64,000 nucleotides of DNA from Phycisphaeraceae bacterium (GTDB lineage Bacteria; Planctomycetota; Phycisphaerae; Phycisphaerales; SM1A02). Both the position numbers and the translations under genes were made by a program. Positions within the stretch are counted from its first letter, which is position 1. Each line of letters opens with the position of its first letter. The notes below the pieces were generated by a model that worked only from the letters and a program-made list of their open reading frames with translations, made no database searches and was not told the DNA's origin. The DNA lies in assembly GCA_015709595.1 (NCBI GenBank), contig CP054178.1, positions 868,001 through 932,000 of the forward strand, in the 5' to 3' direction. Below are positions 41,769 to 50,708 of the stretch, in pieces.

Positions 41769-43000
41769 GGCAAGCCCCCGGGGTGCTGTTGGAGCCGTTG
41801 CGTCAGTTCTTCATCGAGTGCCTTGATGGCTTCGCGGTAGCCGCGCACGACGTCGAGATACTCCGCGTATCCCGCCGGCTCGAAGCGGTGGGCTTCGGCG
41901 CGGTCGGCCGGCGCCGGGTCGATCGTCCGTGGAAAGACCGTCAACGCCCACTCCTCGTGGACCTGCGGGCGTTGCAGGACGTGAAGCCGCTGCAGCAGGA
42001 CCGGCTTGCGACCGGCCCGCGCGGCGGCGAGGCGCTGCTCGATGGAGTTGAGCGATTCGACCATCACATCGGATTCGGCGTGCTCCTTGCGAAGCGTCCC
42101 GAGACGCTCTATCAGCCGGGTGTATTCCGGCGCAAGGCAGTCCACCTCGTGTTCATCCACCGCGGCGAGGATCATCGGGGCGTGCTGCGGCAACAGTGCG
42201 GCCAGTTCATCCATCGTCGAGCGGGTGAGGCGTCGGGCCTCATCGAGCAGCGTGCCGATCCGGATGCGCCGCGCCAGGATGCGCCGCATGGCCGCCTCGT
42301 CGAGGCGGCCGGCGGCGTGGAGCGGAAGGGCCTCGACCAACTGCCGCATCGAGTCGGCAGCCCAGGACACGGTGATTTCATAGAAGTCGACGAGCAGAGT
42401 GTGAAGTGTGCGTTCGTACTGTTCGAGGAGATGCGATGCCACTTCGTCCGACATCGCGTGCGGCACGTTGGACTTCACCCATGTCACGACATCGAGAAGC
42501 GGCACGGAGTCCGGCAGGACGACCGACCAGTCGGTGCGGCGCAGCATCCGTCGCCTGAAATTGGCGCGCTCCAGGGCATCCAACTGTTCGCTTGCGACCC
42601 CCACGAGAGATCGCACGTGGGAGAAGAAGTCACGTTCGAGAGCGCTCGACTCGAATGCGCCCCGTTCAACGCCTGCATAGATTGTGATCGACCGCTTGAG
42701 CATGGCAGGGTCGCGCCACGGCATGCCTTCGACGTAGTGTCCGCTCAGCCAGAGCCGCACATCATCCCTCACCTTCTCCGCGGCGCGCATCTCCGCCATC
42801 ATCGCGTCGTGAAACGTCCGTGCCACGGCGATCTGCTCGGCGGATGCCCCGGCCTCGCGCAGCGTTTCCTCCACGCGCTCGAAGGCGACCTCGTCGAAGG
42901 GGCCGAAATACTGGGCGGACGCGTCGCAGGGCCACTGCATGGTTGCCACGAGTACGAGCACCAACAAGGTGAACCGCAGAAGCGCGCCTGTTTCAGGCAC
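41765..43000 (-). CDS. Secreted protein of unknown function (first gene of a pair)
   Basis: About 411 residues starting at GTG 43000, which gives a clear signal peptide (LLRFTLLVLVLVATMQWPC then DASAQ). The open frame continues to 43222, but that extension reads through dispersed repeats (43045-43104) and a CA-rich tract, so it is unlikely to be coding. The mature protein is helical, with motifs such as AHAMSDEVASHLLEQYERTL-like heptads, and has no known family. It is coupled to the downstream gene by a 4-bp overlap. Confidence 0.6.
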   Translation of the reverse strand: MPETGALLRFTLLVLVLVATMQWPCDASAQYFGPFDEVAFERVEETLREAGASAEQIAVARTFHDAMMAEMRAAEKVRDDVRLWLSGHYVEGMPWRDPAMLKRSITIYAGVERGAFESSALERDFFSHVRSLVGVASEQLDALERANFRRRMLRRTDWSVVLPDSVPLLDVVTWVKSNVPHAMSDEVASHLLEQYERTLHTLLVDFYEITVSWAADSMRQLVEALPLHAAGRLDEAAMRRILARRIRIGTLLDEARRLTRSTMDELAALLPQHAPMILAAVDEHEVDCLAPEYTRLIERLGTLRKEHAESDVMVESLNSIEQRLAAARAGRKPVLLQRLHVLQRPQVHEEWALTVFPRTIDPAPADRAEAHRFEPAGYAEYLDVVRGYREAIKALDEELTQRLQQHPGGLP

Positions 43001-43044
43001 ATGGCTGACATCGCCCGACCGGCCATCGAAGCCGGTTGAACGAT

Positions 43045-43104
43045 CGCAGGCGGTACACCCGCGCCACCGTGGAGACTTACAGACAAGACGCCTGCGCCGC
43101 TGAC
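43045..43104. repeat. Degenerate REP-like repeats upstream of the secreted-protein pair
   Basis: CGCAGGCGGTACACCCGCGCCAC begins at 43045, and ACAGACAAGACGCCTGCGCC with GCTGACG following at about 43080-43104. Both are variants of the CACAGGCGGGACGCCTGCGC family. Further on (43171-43230) lies a CA/CCCA-rich low-complexity tract. Confidence 0.6.
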
Positions 43105-43218
43105 GCCCGCGCTGCCACCCGCGATCCCTCATGCCGCGTTCGGTGAACATGCCGCCACCACTCTCTATCACGACAAGGCACACACACACCCCTACACACG
43201 CCGCACCCACGCACACAC

Positions 43219-43683
43219 TCACCTCCCATCCACCACCCTTACCACCCCCGCCTCGTACACGCCGCCCGGCAGGTCGGCCAGCGTCGGGGCTTCGCTTCGG
43301 GTGAACAGGGCGCGGCCGGTGGCGGTGTCAATCGTCAGAGCCAGCAGGCGGCGGCTGGAGCAGGGGTCCGCCGCGTCGATGTGCAGCAGCCCGCCCAGCT
43401 GAGCGCGGGCCACCAGCACGCGGGGAAACGCGGCGATTCGGCGCTCGGCGCCATCGAATGAAAGCGCCACGTCCAGCCGCCCCTTGCCGTCCGCCTCGCC
43501 GACCAGTCGCAGCGTGAGCCGCCCCGGGGCATCGCCCGCGCGGTGGGGCCGCGGAATCCCCAGCTGCGCGGCGGCGGCAGTCGCCTCCACGGCGTAGGTG
43601 ATCAACACCTCGAGCATGTCCCGCCGCGCGGGCTCAGCGACAACGCCGGGCGGCTCGGTCAGGATGGTCGTGGCGGGAGACAT
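43219..43683 (-). CDS. Hypothetical cytoplasmic protein
   Basis: 154 residues, no signal peptide and no transmembrane segment. The sequence is Ala/Arg/Leu-rich with beta-strand patterns (GRLTLRLVGEADGKGRLDVA) and no known motif. It may be co-transcribed with the gbsR-type gene, which ends 39 bp upstream. The long coding frame and codon use look real, but there is no homology support. Confidence 0.5.
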   Translation of the reverse strand: MSPATTILTEPPGVVAEPARRDMLEVLITYAVEATAAAAQLGIPRPHRAGDAPGRLTLRLVGEADGKGRLDVALSFDGAERRIAAFPRVLVARAQLGGLLHIDAADPCSSRRLLALTIDTATGRALFTRSEAPTLADLPGGVYEAGVVRVVDGR

Positions 43684-43721
43684 GGGAGCCAGTCTGCGAT
43701 CGGGCGCGGGTGAGAAGGAGA

Positions 43722-44339
43722 TCAGGATGCCTTGGAGAGGATTCTGGCCGCGACATCCAGCCCCTCGCCGGTGGGGCTGATGAACCGCTGGCTCAGGGCG
43801 TCGAAGAGATGCATGAAGTTGAGCAGTTCATCGAGCCGGCGGTTGTGCTGCTCCGCCGAGGCGGCTTCGATGTCGCGCGGACGGGCCGGGACGGTGGATT
43901 CGGCGCGGCAGTCGCGCAGCGCCTCCAGCAGCGGGTCGATCTCGCGCTTCTTGCGCTCGCGCACGATGGTGCGGAACATCTTCCACACATCCTGCTCGGC
44001 GACGTAATACTCCTTGCGGTCGCCCGGCAGATGGGTGCGGCGGACGAGCGACCAGTCGGCCAGGGCCCGCAGGGTCATCGAAGCGTTGCCCCGGCTGATG
44101 CGAAGCCGCTGCATCACCTCGTCGGTGTTGAGCGGGCGGCCCTCGATGAAGAGCAGGGCGTGAACCTCGGCCATGGTGCGCGGAATGCCCCACTTGGAGC
44201 CCATCTGGCCCCAGATGTCGATGAAACGCTCCCGCGACCTGGCGAGTTCGCCCGAGGCGCGGCCGCCAGCCCCCCGCGAGGCGCTGCGACGCCGCGAGCG
44301 GGACGGACCATCTGGCTGCTGAGGCGCGGGAGCGGGCAT
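43722..44339 (-). CDS. GbsR/MarR-family transcriptional regulator
   Basis: About 205 residues. A basic low-complexity N terminus precedes a winged-helix domain of GbsR type: WGQMGSKWGIPRTMAEVHALLF, LRISRGNASMTLRALADWSLV and the HLPGDRKEYYVAEQDVWKMF wing. GbsR-like proteins control osmoprotectant or envelope genes; the ligand here is unknown. ATG 44339 is preferred to GTG 44342 because TATCAT lies exactly 6 nt upstream, which predicts a leaderless mRNA. It is divergent from the SRPBCC gene, with an AT-rich palindrome between. Confidence 0.85.
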   Translation of the reverse strand: MPAPAPQQPDGPSRSRRRSASRGAGGRASGELARSRERFIDIWGQMGSKWGIPRTMAEVHALLFIEGRPLNTDEVMQRLRISRGNASMTLRALADWSLVRRTHLPGDRKEYYVAEQDVWKMFRTIVRERKKREIDPLLEALRDCRAESTVPARPRDIEAASAEQHNRRLDELLNFMHLFDALSQRFISPTGEGLDVAARILSKAS

Positions 44340-44379
44340 CACGTCATGATACGTCGAGACGGCCCGCCTTGCATGCTGT

Positions 44380-44397
44380 TTTCAGAATATTTTGAAA
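44380..44397. promoter_or_regulatory. Near-perfect 18-bp palindrome between gbsR-type and SRPBCC genes
   Basis: TTTCAGAATATTTTGAAA pairs at 8 of 9 positions with its own complement. It is the only AT-rich patch in this stretch and lies in the divergent intergenic region, 41 bp above gbsR and 21 bp above the SRPBCC start. It is a plausible operator for the GbsR-type protein. Confidence 0.5.
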
Positions 44398-44418
44398 GAT
44401 CGCACCAGCCGAATCGGC

Positions 44419-44946
44419 ATGCCCGCCGCCATCGAATACGATCGCGTGGAGCCAACCCTCGAACCCATCCCCGGCGGCTATCGGCTCACCAGCCGGCAAT
44501 GGCTGCCGGAGCCGCCGGAGCAGGTGTTTCCGTTCTTCGCGGACGCGGGCAACCTGGAGGCGATCACGCCCGCGTTCCTGCGATTTCGCATTCTCACGCC
44601 CCGGCCCATCGAGATGAGACAGGGGGCGCTCATCGACTACGCCCTGCGGGTGCGCGGCGTGCCGATCCGCTGGCGCACGGAGATCGCCGCGTGGGAGCCG
44701 CCCCGGCGCTTCGTGGATGTGCAGGTGCGCGGCCCGTATCGCCGGTGGGTGCATGAGCACACCTTCGAGCCGGTGGACGGCGGAACGCAGATGATCGATC
44801 GCGTGGACTATCGCGTGTGGGGCGGCGGGCTGATTCACGCCCTGTTCGTGCGGCGGGATGTGCTGGGCATCTTCCGATACCGGGCGCGAGTGCTGGCGCA
44901 GCGCTTCGGCGCGACGGCGCTGCGCGGCGATATCATCTCCGCGTGA
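44419..44946 (+). CDS. SRPBCC-family protein (polyketide cyclase/ligand-binding type)
   Basis: About 175 residues with the helix-grip pattern: [31 protein letters not shown] and [20 protein letters not shown]. It is the CoxG/YndB-like branch, distinct from the AHSA1 gene at 5707. The ligand is unknown. It overlaps the next small membrane gene by 4 bp (GTGA) and is divergent from a GbsR-type regulator that may control it. Confidence 0.85.
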   Translation: MPAAIEYDRVEPTLEPIPGGYRLTSRQWLPEPPEQVFPFFADAGNLEAITPAFLRFRILTPRPIEMRQGALIDYALRVRGVPIRWRTEIAAWEPPRRFVDVQVRGPYRRWVHEHTFEPVDGGTQMIDRVDYRVWGGGLIHALFVRRDVLGIFRYRARVLAQRFGATALRGDIISA

Positions 44947-45182
44947 CCGAGCCGGATGATCTTGCCGAGCACGACTACGACCCCGAGGCCATGTGGGCCC
45001 ACAATCAATGGCCCGCAGTGGGTCTGTTCACGGGGCTGGGCATCGGGCTGGCGCTGAGCGTGCTGTTCGCCGTGGGTTGGTGGGCCGGCGCGGGGTACAC
45101 GCTTGGGCTCGGCGTGGGCGGCCTGCTGGTGGGATACCTCGGAGCCGTACTCGTGGCGCGGGTGGGCAGTCGTCGGCGATGA
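44943..45182 (+). CDS. Small two-helix membrane protein
   Basis: 79 residues starting at GTG 44943, which overlaps the SRPBCC stop. An acidic N terminus ([16 protein letters not shown]) is followed by two transmembrane helices, [20 protein letters not shown] and the helix around [19 protein letters not shown]. No family is recognised; the coupling suggests that it works with the SRPBCC protein. Confidence 0.6.
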   Translation: MTEPDDLAEHDYDPEAMWAHNQWPAVGLFTGLGIGLALSVLFAVGWWAGAGYTLGLGVGGLLVGYLGAVLVARVGSRRR

Positions 45183-45225
45183 TGCGACGCTTCGCACGCC
45201 GCAGCCGTGCGGGTTGGCGGTGTGC

Positions 45226-45353
45226 CACGGCCGTCTCGGCCGTGCGGCGGTTGCACCAAGCGCGGAACTGTCCAACCGTGGCGAGGGCGTGCCGCGATGG
45301 GTCATCGGCGGTGTCGAGTCCCAGGCCCCGCTCGCACGGCTGAAACAGCCGTG
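45226..45353. repeat. Pair of 8-3-8 hairpin repeats, CACGGCYG type
   Basis: CACGGCCG-TCT-CGGCCGTG at 45226-45244 and CACGGCTG-AAA-CAGCCGTG at 45335-45353. Both have perfect 8-bp arms and 3-nt loops and lie in the gap between convergent genes (45182 and 45378). The architecture equals that of the GGCAGGCG-type hairpins elsewhere in the window. Confidence 0.8.
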
Positions 45354-45377
45354 GCGCAGTTCATCACGTCGCGCGCG

Positions 45378-46769
45378 TCATCCCACCGAAGTCTGATCGC
45401 GGCGCTCGCCCTTGCGGAAGGGCGACTGCTCGATGAGGGGTTCGAGCTCCGTGCCTTTGGCGGCCCGCACCAGGATGGGCGTGGTCATGACGGTGGTGAG
45501 CACCGCCATGAAGACGAGCATGCAGAAGACGCTGGATGGGATGACGCCCAGGTCGTGCCCCACGTTGATGACGATGAGTTCCATCAGGGCGCGGGCGTTC
45601 ATCATCACGCCCACGCAGCAGGATTGACGCCACGACAGCCCCCCGAACCTGGCCGCCAGCGTGCAGCCGCCGAACTTGCCCGCAATGGCCACGGCGGACA
45701 CGGCGATGGCGAAGCCCCAGAGCATCCACCCTTCGAGCGTGCCCACGTCGGTGCGCAGCCCCGTGTACGTGAAGAAGATGGGCAGAAAGAACGCGGTGAC
45801 GAAGCGGCTGAGCTGGCCGCGCACCGCCTCGCGGAACCCGTGCTCGCCCGACAGCGTCGCCCCCAGGATGAACGCGCCGAAGATCGAGAAGATGCCGATC
45901 AGGTTGGTGGCGATGGCGCAGAGGAACATGATGATGAGCAGCGCGGCGAGGTCCACCAGCCCCAGGTTCCCGCCGCCGCGCTTCACCGCCGCCTTGGCCC
46001 ATCGCTTGAGCATCGGGCGGGCGATGAAGATCATGCCCAGCGCGAAGCCGATGGACTCGGCCAGCATGAGCAGCGTGTCGCCGGGGTGGAAGGCGGATCG
46101 CACCATCGCCGAGACCGCGGCGAGCAGAATCCATCCGCAGGCGTCGTCAATCGCCGCGCTGGTGATGGTGATGGCGCCCAGCCGGGAGCGCGCGATGTCC
46201 AGCTCCATCATGATCCGCCCCAGCACGGGGATGGCGGTGATGGACATGGCGGTACCCATGAACAGGGCGAAGCCGCGCAGGTCGATGGTCGGCGCCACGT
46301 GAGGGTGCATCGCCATCGCGAGTCCATAGCCCATGCCGAAGGGCAGGATGATGCCGGTGATGGAGATAAGCAGCGACGCCTTGCCGCTGCGCTTGACGTG
46401 GGAAAAGTCGAACTCCAGTCCCACCAGGAAGAGCAGGAAGATCAGCCCCAGCTGGCTCATCACGCCGAAGACGGGGCCGACCTCGGGGTTGAAGACGCTG
46501 GTCCAGGCATCACGGACGGACTCCATCGCCGGCTCAGGCAGCACCAGCCCCAGCATGCGCAGCATGGATGGGCCGAGCAGCAGCCCCGCGAGAATCTCGC
46601 CGACCACGATCGGCTGCCCCAGCCGCTGGAAGATGGCCGCGAACACGCGGGCCGCCGCGATGATCACGACGAGTTGAATGAGAACGATGAGGAGTGTGTC
46701 CTCGACCTCGCTCAGCGCCAGGATCGCGCCGGGCAGCCACGGGTTGGCGGGGGAAAGTGCCATGCCCAT
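45378..46769 (-). CDS. CPA2-family cation:proton antiporter
   Basis: A 463-residue inner-membrane transporter with around 12 hydrophobic segments. Family motifs: GQPIVVGEILAGLLLGPSML in an early helix, FLLFLVGLEFD, SITAIPVLGRIMMEL, and the ion-binding AAIDDACGWILLA with its Asp pair. It exchanges Na+ or K+ for protons (KefB/Nha-like). No C-terminal TrkA domain is present. The start ATG 46769 or 46763 gives a normal N terminus. It is divergent from the S74 surface-protein gene. Confidence 0.92.
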   Translation of the reverse strand: MGMALSPANPWLPGAILALSEVEDTLLIVLIQLVVIIAAARVFAAIFQRLGQPIVVGEILAGLLLGPSMLRMLGLVLPEPAMESVRDAWTSVFNPEVGPVFGVMSQLGLIFLLFLVGLEFDFSHVKRSGKASLLISITGIILPFGMGYGLAMAMHPHVAPTIDLRGFALFMGTAMSITAIPVLGRIMMELDIARSRLGAITITSAAIDDACGWILLAAVSAMVRSAFHPGDTLLMLAESIGFALGMIFIARPMLKRWAKAAVKRGGGNLGLVDLAALLIIMFLCAIATNLIGIFSIFGAFILGATLSGEHGFREAVRGQLSRFVTAFFLPIFFTYTGLRTDVGTLEGWMLWGFAIAVSAVAIAGKFGGCTLAARFGGLSWRQSCCVGVMMNARALMELIVINVGHDLGVIPSSVFCMLVFMAVLTTVMTTPILVRAAKGTELEPLIEQSPFRKGERRDQTSVG

Positions 46770-46868
46770 CGGGTTCTCGACGGGGAAGGATGGCGAAGCA
46801 GGTGGGGAAGTCAAGCACTGCAGCACGGGAGACCACTCTGTGGCCCGATGCTCAACAGGGCGTCGCCC

Positions 46869-46896
46869 TTGCATGGAGCGCAATCCTTGGTACAAA
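46869..46896 (+). promoter_or_regulatory. Candidate promoter of the S74 surface-protein gene
   Basis: TTGCAT (46869-46874), a 16-nt spacer and TACAAA (46891-46896), predicted leader about 33 nt, with GGGAGG at 46924-46929 before ATG 46936. Confidence 0.45.
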
Positions 46897-46935
46897 TCGC
46901 AAGTCATCCCACATGCCGTGGGCGGGAGGTCCGAC

Positions 46936-49900
46936 ATGAAGCGTCGATGTGTTCGTGTGCGTCCGGTCGTTGGCTGCTCGATCGTGGCTCTGGCAATGGG
47001 TGCGGCGGCGCCCGGCTGGTCGGCCTGCTGGTCGCCAACCGTGTTGGCCGCGTTGCAGGATGGAGCGCGGCGGGGCGATCACCAATTCGCGCCCTCCTCG
47101 AGCTTCACCTACCAAGGCATGGTGTGGTGGGAAGGCCTGCCGGTCACGGAGGTGCTGGACTTCCGGTTCGTCCTGTTCGATGCGGAGAGCGGCGGGTTCT
47201 CAACGAGCGACGTGATCGAGGCATGCGATGTCGCCATGTTCGACGGCCGCTTCGCGGCGCGGCTGGACTTCGGCTGGGAGGCCTTCGCCGGCGGGCCGCG
47301 CTGGCTGGAGATTCAGGTTCGGCGCAGCGGAAGCGATGAGCCGTTCATCGCCCTCACGCCCCGGCAGGCCATGCGGCTGACGCCATTCGCCATGTTCGCG
47401 CTGGATGTGCGCGTCAATGTGACGGGCGAGGGGGCGACGGAGGGCCATGGTCTTCACGCGGGGGATTCGACCGACGCTTTCGCCCCTGGTGATGGCCACC
47501 GATCCGTTCAGCCAACCGGCAGCGACGCCAGCCGCGGGTTCGGATTCATCGGCGGCGTCGGACCCGGAGGACCAGGTTCGCCTGTCGGCCCCGGCGGGCG
47601 AGGAAGCGGCGACCTTGCACGTCCAGGTCACCCGGTGATCCCGGGCAGGGGCGATGGCCTCGGAGCCGTTCGGCCCACGTCACCCGGCGAGCCGGATGGC
47701 GGCGGCTCGTGGCTCCTCACCGGTAATGCGGGGACGAATCCCGGCACGAACTTTCTCGGGACGACGGACAATCAGGCCTTCGAGATCCGCGTGAACAACC
47801 GGAGGGCACTGCGCATCGAGCCGAAGAACGCCGGGCCGAACGTCATCGGCGGCATCGCCGCCAACAGCGTTCTCTCCAACGTGGTGGGCGCAACCATCGC
47901 GGGCGGCGGTTCCAATCAGCAGCCCAATTCCATCACGGGGAACTCCGGCACGATCTCCGGTGGTCGAGGTAACCGGGCGGATCTCCTCGCGGCCGTTGGA
48001 GGCGGACTGAACAATCAGGCCTTGTCGGATCGAACGACAATCGGTGGCGGCAACGGCAACATCGCCACCGGCAACTTCGCCACCATCGGTGGCGGCAACC
48101 TGAATCAAACCAACGACAACTTCGCCGTGGTGGCCGGCGGCTCGGAGAACAGCGCCGCGGGCAAGTACGCAGTCGTCAGCGGCGGCCGGCAAAACTTCAC
48201 CGGCGGCATCGACTCCACCATCGGCGGAGGAAGGCAGAATCGGATCATCTCGTCGTTCAGCACCATCGGCGGCGGGGGCGGTGAGTTCAACTCGGTCATT
48301 GGTTCCGGCCCGAACCTCGTGCACGACGACTTCGGAACCATCGGCGGCGGTTCACTCAACAACGTCGGGCTGGATGACGGGAATCCACAGAATCAGCGGT
48401 TCGCCACGATCGGTGGAGGCACCGGCAACCGAGCGATCGGTTCCACCTCAACGGTCGGAGGCGGCGGCGCCAACGAGGCAATTGGCAGTGGTTCCGTGGT
48501 GGCGGGCGGTGAAGTCAACGTGGCGCAGGGTGGGCGCGCCACCATCAGCGGTGGACGCTTCAACGAAGCCCGCGCGGACTTCGCCGTGATCGCGGGCGGC
48601 GGAGGCGACGAGAGTGAAGTCGCGCAGACCGGGCCGAACCGCGTCTTCGACCGCCACGGGGTGATCGGAGGCGGCGCTCGCAATGTTGCTGGCACCAACA
48701 ACGCTAACCCGGATGACGCCATTTTCGCCACAGTCGGCGGCGGACACGCCAACCAGGCCACCGGTCTCAAGTCCACGGTCGCCGGCGGAGACGGCAACGT
48801 CGCCTCAGGCAATCGCGCTTTCGTGGGCGGTGGCGAGGTCAACAAGGCGACGGTGTTCGGCGCCGTGGTCGTCGGCGGATTGCAGAACACCGCGAGCGGA
48901 GACGCATCCTTCGTTGGCGGGGGTTCCGCCAACCAGGCGACTGCGTCGAGTGCCTTTGTCGGCGGCGGTGTGACAAATCTCGCTTCGGGCGGCCTCGCGG
49001 CGGTCGTGGGCGGTGAACTGAATCGCTCAGAGAGTTCGAGTTCATTCATCGGCGCTGGGCGCTCCAACACCGTCAGCGGCGAGGAGGCCGTCATTACCGG
49101 TGGATTCCGCAACCAGACCAGCGGACGACGCGGATTCAGCGGAGCCGGCGACTCAAACACCGTGACAGGCGAGAACGCCGCGGTTGTCGCTGGGCGCAAT
49201 AACATCGCGTCGGGCGTCGGCGCCTTTGTGCCGGGCGGGGTGGCCAATGCCGCGCGCGGGGCTTCCAGTTTCGCCGGCGGCAACCGGGCCGTCACGCAGA
49301 ACGCCCACGAAGGGGCATTCGTGTGGTCAGGCCGGGTAGCCCCCGGTGTGGACTTTGCGTCCACAGACCCCGGCCAGTTCCTGATCGACGCGCCGGGTGG
49401 GGTGGGCATCGGGACCAGCGCACCCCAGGCCGACCTGCACATCCGTGGGGCCGGTGGTCTCGGCTCGATGCTCATCACGCCCAGCAACGCCAACACGAAC
49501 AGCGAGATTTTTCTCGCTGAACAGCAGTCCAAATCCTTCGGCATGATCCTGCGCTACGAGGGCAACCTGAATCAGTTTCAGATCATTGCCCAGTCCAACT
49601 TCACCGAGTCCACACCGCTGCTTTCGATCGCCCGGGCCACGGCGCCACGCGTGGGCATCGGCAGGACGGCGGCGACCAACGTCCTCGAAGTGCAGGGCAA
49701 CGCCAGCAAGACCACCGCAGGCGACTGGCTGGCCAACAGCGATCGGCGCATCAAGACCGACATCGAGAGCATCAGCGACGCGCTAAGCACGCTGGACCGG
49801 GTGCGCCTCACGTCGTTCCGTTACACCCCGGAGTACCGGCTGACGCGTCCCGAGATCGAGGATCGACGCTACCTCAACGTCATCGCACAGGAGTTCGCCA

Positions 49901-50220
49901 CGGTCTTCCCCGAGCACGTGAAGAGCAGCGGCGAATCGCTGCCGGACGGCAGTGAAATCCTGCAGGTGGATGCCTACCCCCTCACGATCTACTCCGCCGC
50001 CGCGATCCAGGAGCTGCACGCGATGGTGCGCGAACAGGCCCGTCGCCTGCTCGCGGGCGAGACCTCGCTGACCGAGGTCAGGCGTGAACAAGTCTTGGCC
50101 GCCGAGTCCATTCGCACCCTGCGGAGCGAGGTGGAGTCGCTCCGTGCCCGCAACGCCGAACTGGAATCGCGGCTGTCGCGCCTGGAGGCGATGATGTCCA
50201 CCCTGCCGCGGGAGGAATGA
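46936..50220 (+). CDS. Giant surface protein: YadA-head-like repeats with S74 autocleaving chaperone
   Basis: A 1094-residue secreted protein with a signal peptide (VGCSIVALAMGAAAPGWSA). Residues about 40-160 form a beta-rich N-terminal domain, then a Gly/Pro-rich linker. From about 319 to 790 there are many repeats of the form GGG-x-x-N-x-A-x-G-x-x-A-x-V-x-GG, the left-handed beta-roll pattern of YadA-type trimeric adhesin heads. Residues 935-1045 match the peptidase S74 intramolecular chaperone, with the cleavage-site SDRRIKTDI (Ser935) and YLNVIAQEFATVFPEHV. The last 45 residues are a coiled coil. This resembles phage tail-spike maturation applied to a bacterial trimeric fibre. No autotransporter beta-barrel anchor is visible. 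Confidence 0.85.
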   Translation: MKRRCVRVRPVVGCSIVALAMGAAAPGWSACWSPTVLAALQDGARRGDHQFAPSSSFTYQGMVWWEGLPVTEVLDFRFVLFDAESGGFSTSDVIEACDVAMFDGRFAARLDFGWEAFAGGPRWLEIQVRRSGSDEPFIALTPRQAMRLTPFAMFALDVRVNVTGEGATEGHGLHAGDSTDAFAPGDGHRSVQPTGSDASRGFGFIGGVGPGGPGSPVGPGGRGSGDLARPGHPVIPGRGDGLGAVRPTSPGEPDGGGSWLLTGNAGTNPGTNFLGTTDNQAFEIRVNNRRALRIEPKNAGPNVIGGIAANSVLSNVVGATIAGGGSNQQPNSITGNSGTISGGRGNRADLLAAVGGGLNNQALSDRTTIGGGNGNIATGNFATIGGGNLNQTNDNFAVVAGGSENSAAGKYAVVSGGRQNFTGGIDSTIGGGRQNRIISSFSTIGGGGGEFNSVIGSGPNLVHDDFGTIGGGSLNNVGLDDGNPQNQRFATIGGGTGNRAIGSTSTVGGGGANEAIGSGSVVAGGEVNVAQGGRATISGGRFNEARADFAVIAGGGGDESEVAQTGPNRVFDRHGVIGGGARNVAGTNNANPDDAIFATVGGGHANQATGLKSTVAGGDGNVASGNRAFVGGGEVNKATVFGAVVVGGLQNTASGDASFVGGGSANQATASSAFVGGGVTNLASGGLAAVVGGELNRSESSSSFIGAGRSNTVSGEEAVITGGFRNQTSGRRGFSGAGDSNTVTGENAAVVAGRNNIASGVGAFVPGGVANAARGASSFAGGNRAVTQNAHEGAFVWSGRVAPGVDFASTDPGQFLIDAPGGVGIGTSAPQADLHIRGAGGLGSMLITPSNANTNSEIFLAEQQSKSFGMILRYEGNLNQFQIIAQSNFTESTPLLSIARATAPRVGIGRTAATNVLEVQGNASKTTAGDWLANSDRRIKTDIESISDALSTLDRVRLTSFRYTPEYRLTRPEIEDRRYLNVIAQEFATVFPEHVKSSGESLPDGSEILQVDAYPLTIYSAAAIQELHAMVREQARRLLAGETSLTEVRREQVLAAESIRTLRSEVESLRARNAELESRLSRLEAMMSTLPREE

Positions 50221-50636
50221 TGCCCAAACCAGCCGCCGCGCCGGCACACTGCGACCTCGACCTCCGCGTTCGGTACGCGGAGTGCGACCCCATGGGCTAC
50301 GCCCACCACGCGGCGTACCCGGTGTGGTTCGAGATGGGCCGCACCGAACTGCTGCGACAGACCGGCGTCAGGTACCGCGACATTGAGGAGCAGGGCGCGT
50401 TCATCGTGGTCATCGAACTGAACGTGCGCTACCGCCGCCCGGCGCGGTATGACGATGTGCTGCGTCTGCGCACCACGCTGTTGAAGGCCGGGCACGTGAA
50501 ACTCGAGCACGGGTACGAACTCTTCCGTGGCGAGGAGTTGCTCGCCACCGCCGCGACCACGCTGGCGTGCGTGGGGCGCGACGGGCGGCCGCGCGGGCTG
50601 CCGGAGGCATTGATGCGAGCCGTCGAGGCGATCTGA
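50217..50636 (+). CDS. YbgC/4HBT-family acyl-CoA thioesterase
   Basis: 139 residues with the hot-dog fold motif RYAECDPMGYAHHAAYPVWFE, where the Asp and the following His region form the usual active site. It hydrolyses acyl-CoA or acyl-ACP thioesters; the YbgC group is often linked to the Tol-Pal envelope system, whose genes are not seen here. It overlaps the S74 gene's stop (AATGATG, 50216-50222), so the two are probably co-translated. Confidence 0.85.
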   Translation: MMPKPAAAPAHCDLDLRVRYAECDPMGYAHHAAYPVWFEMGRTELLRQTGVRYRDIEEQGAFIVVIELNVRYRRPARYDDVLRLRTTLLKAGHVKLEHGYELFRGEELLATAATTLACVGRDGRPRGLPEALMRAVEAI

Positions 50637-50708
50637 AGCCGCCGCGTGACGCCATCGCCGGCGGTGCGCCGCCTACGATGATTTGTCGCCTCATCGAAAG
50701 GAGCTCTC

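Noticed and set aside
43171-43230. CA-rich tract as a regulatory site
   Set aside because: It is a simple-sequence tract without any inverted repeat or promoter match; left as low complexity.
45207-47339. 710-codon plus-strand frame over the antiporter
   Set aside because: It is a His/Gln/Asp-rich artefact of the antisense of a 12-helix membrane protein.
48000-49300. CRISPR-like or tandem-repeat array in the S74 gene
   Set aside because: The repeats are protein-level GGG/N/A/G patterns of variable DNA sequence without unique spacers; they encode a beta-roll.
48393-49544. Minus-strand frame across the S74 protein repeats
   Set aside because: Pro/Ala-rich shadow of Gly-rich repeats; no start signal or motif.
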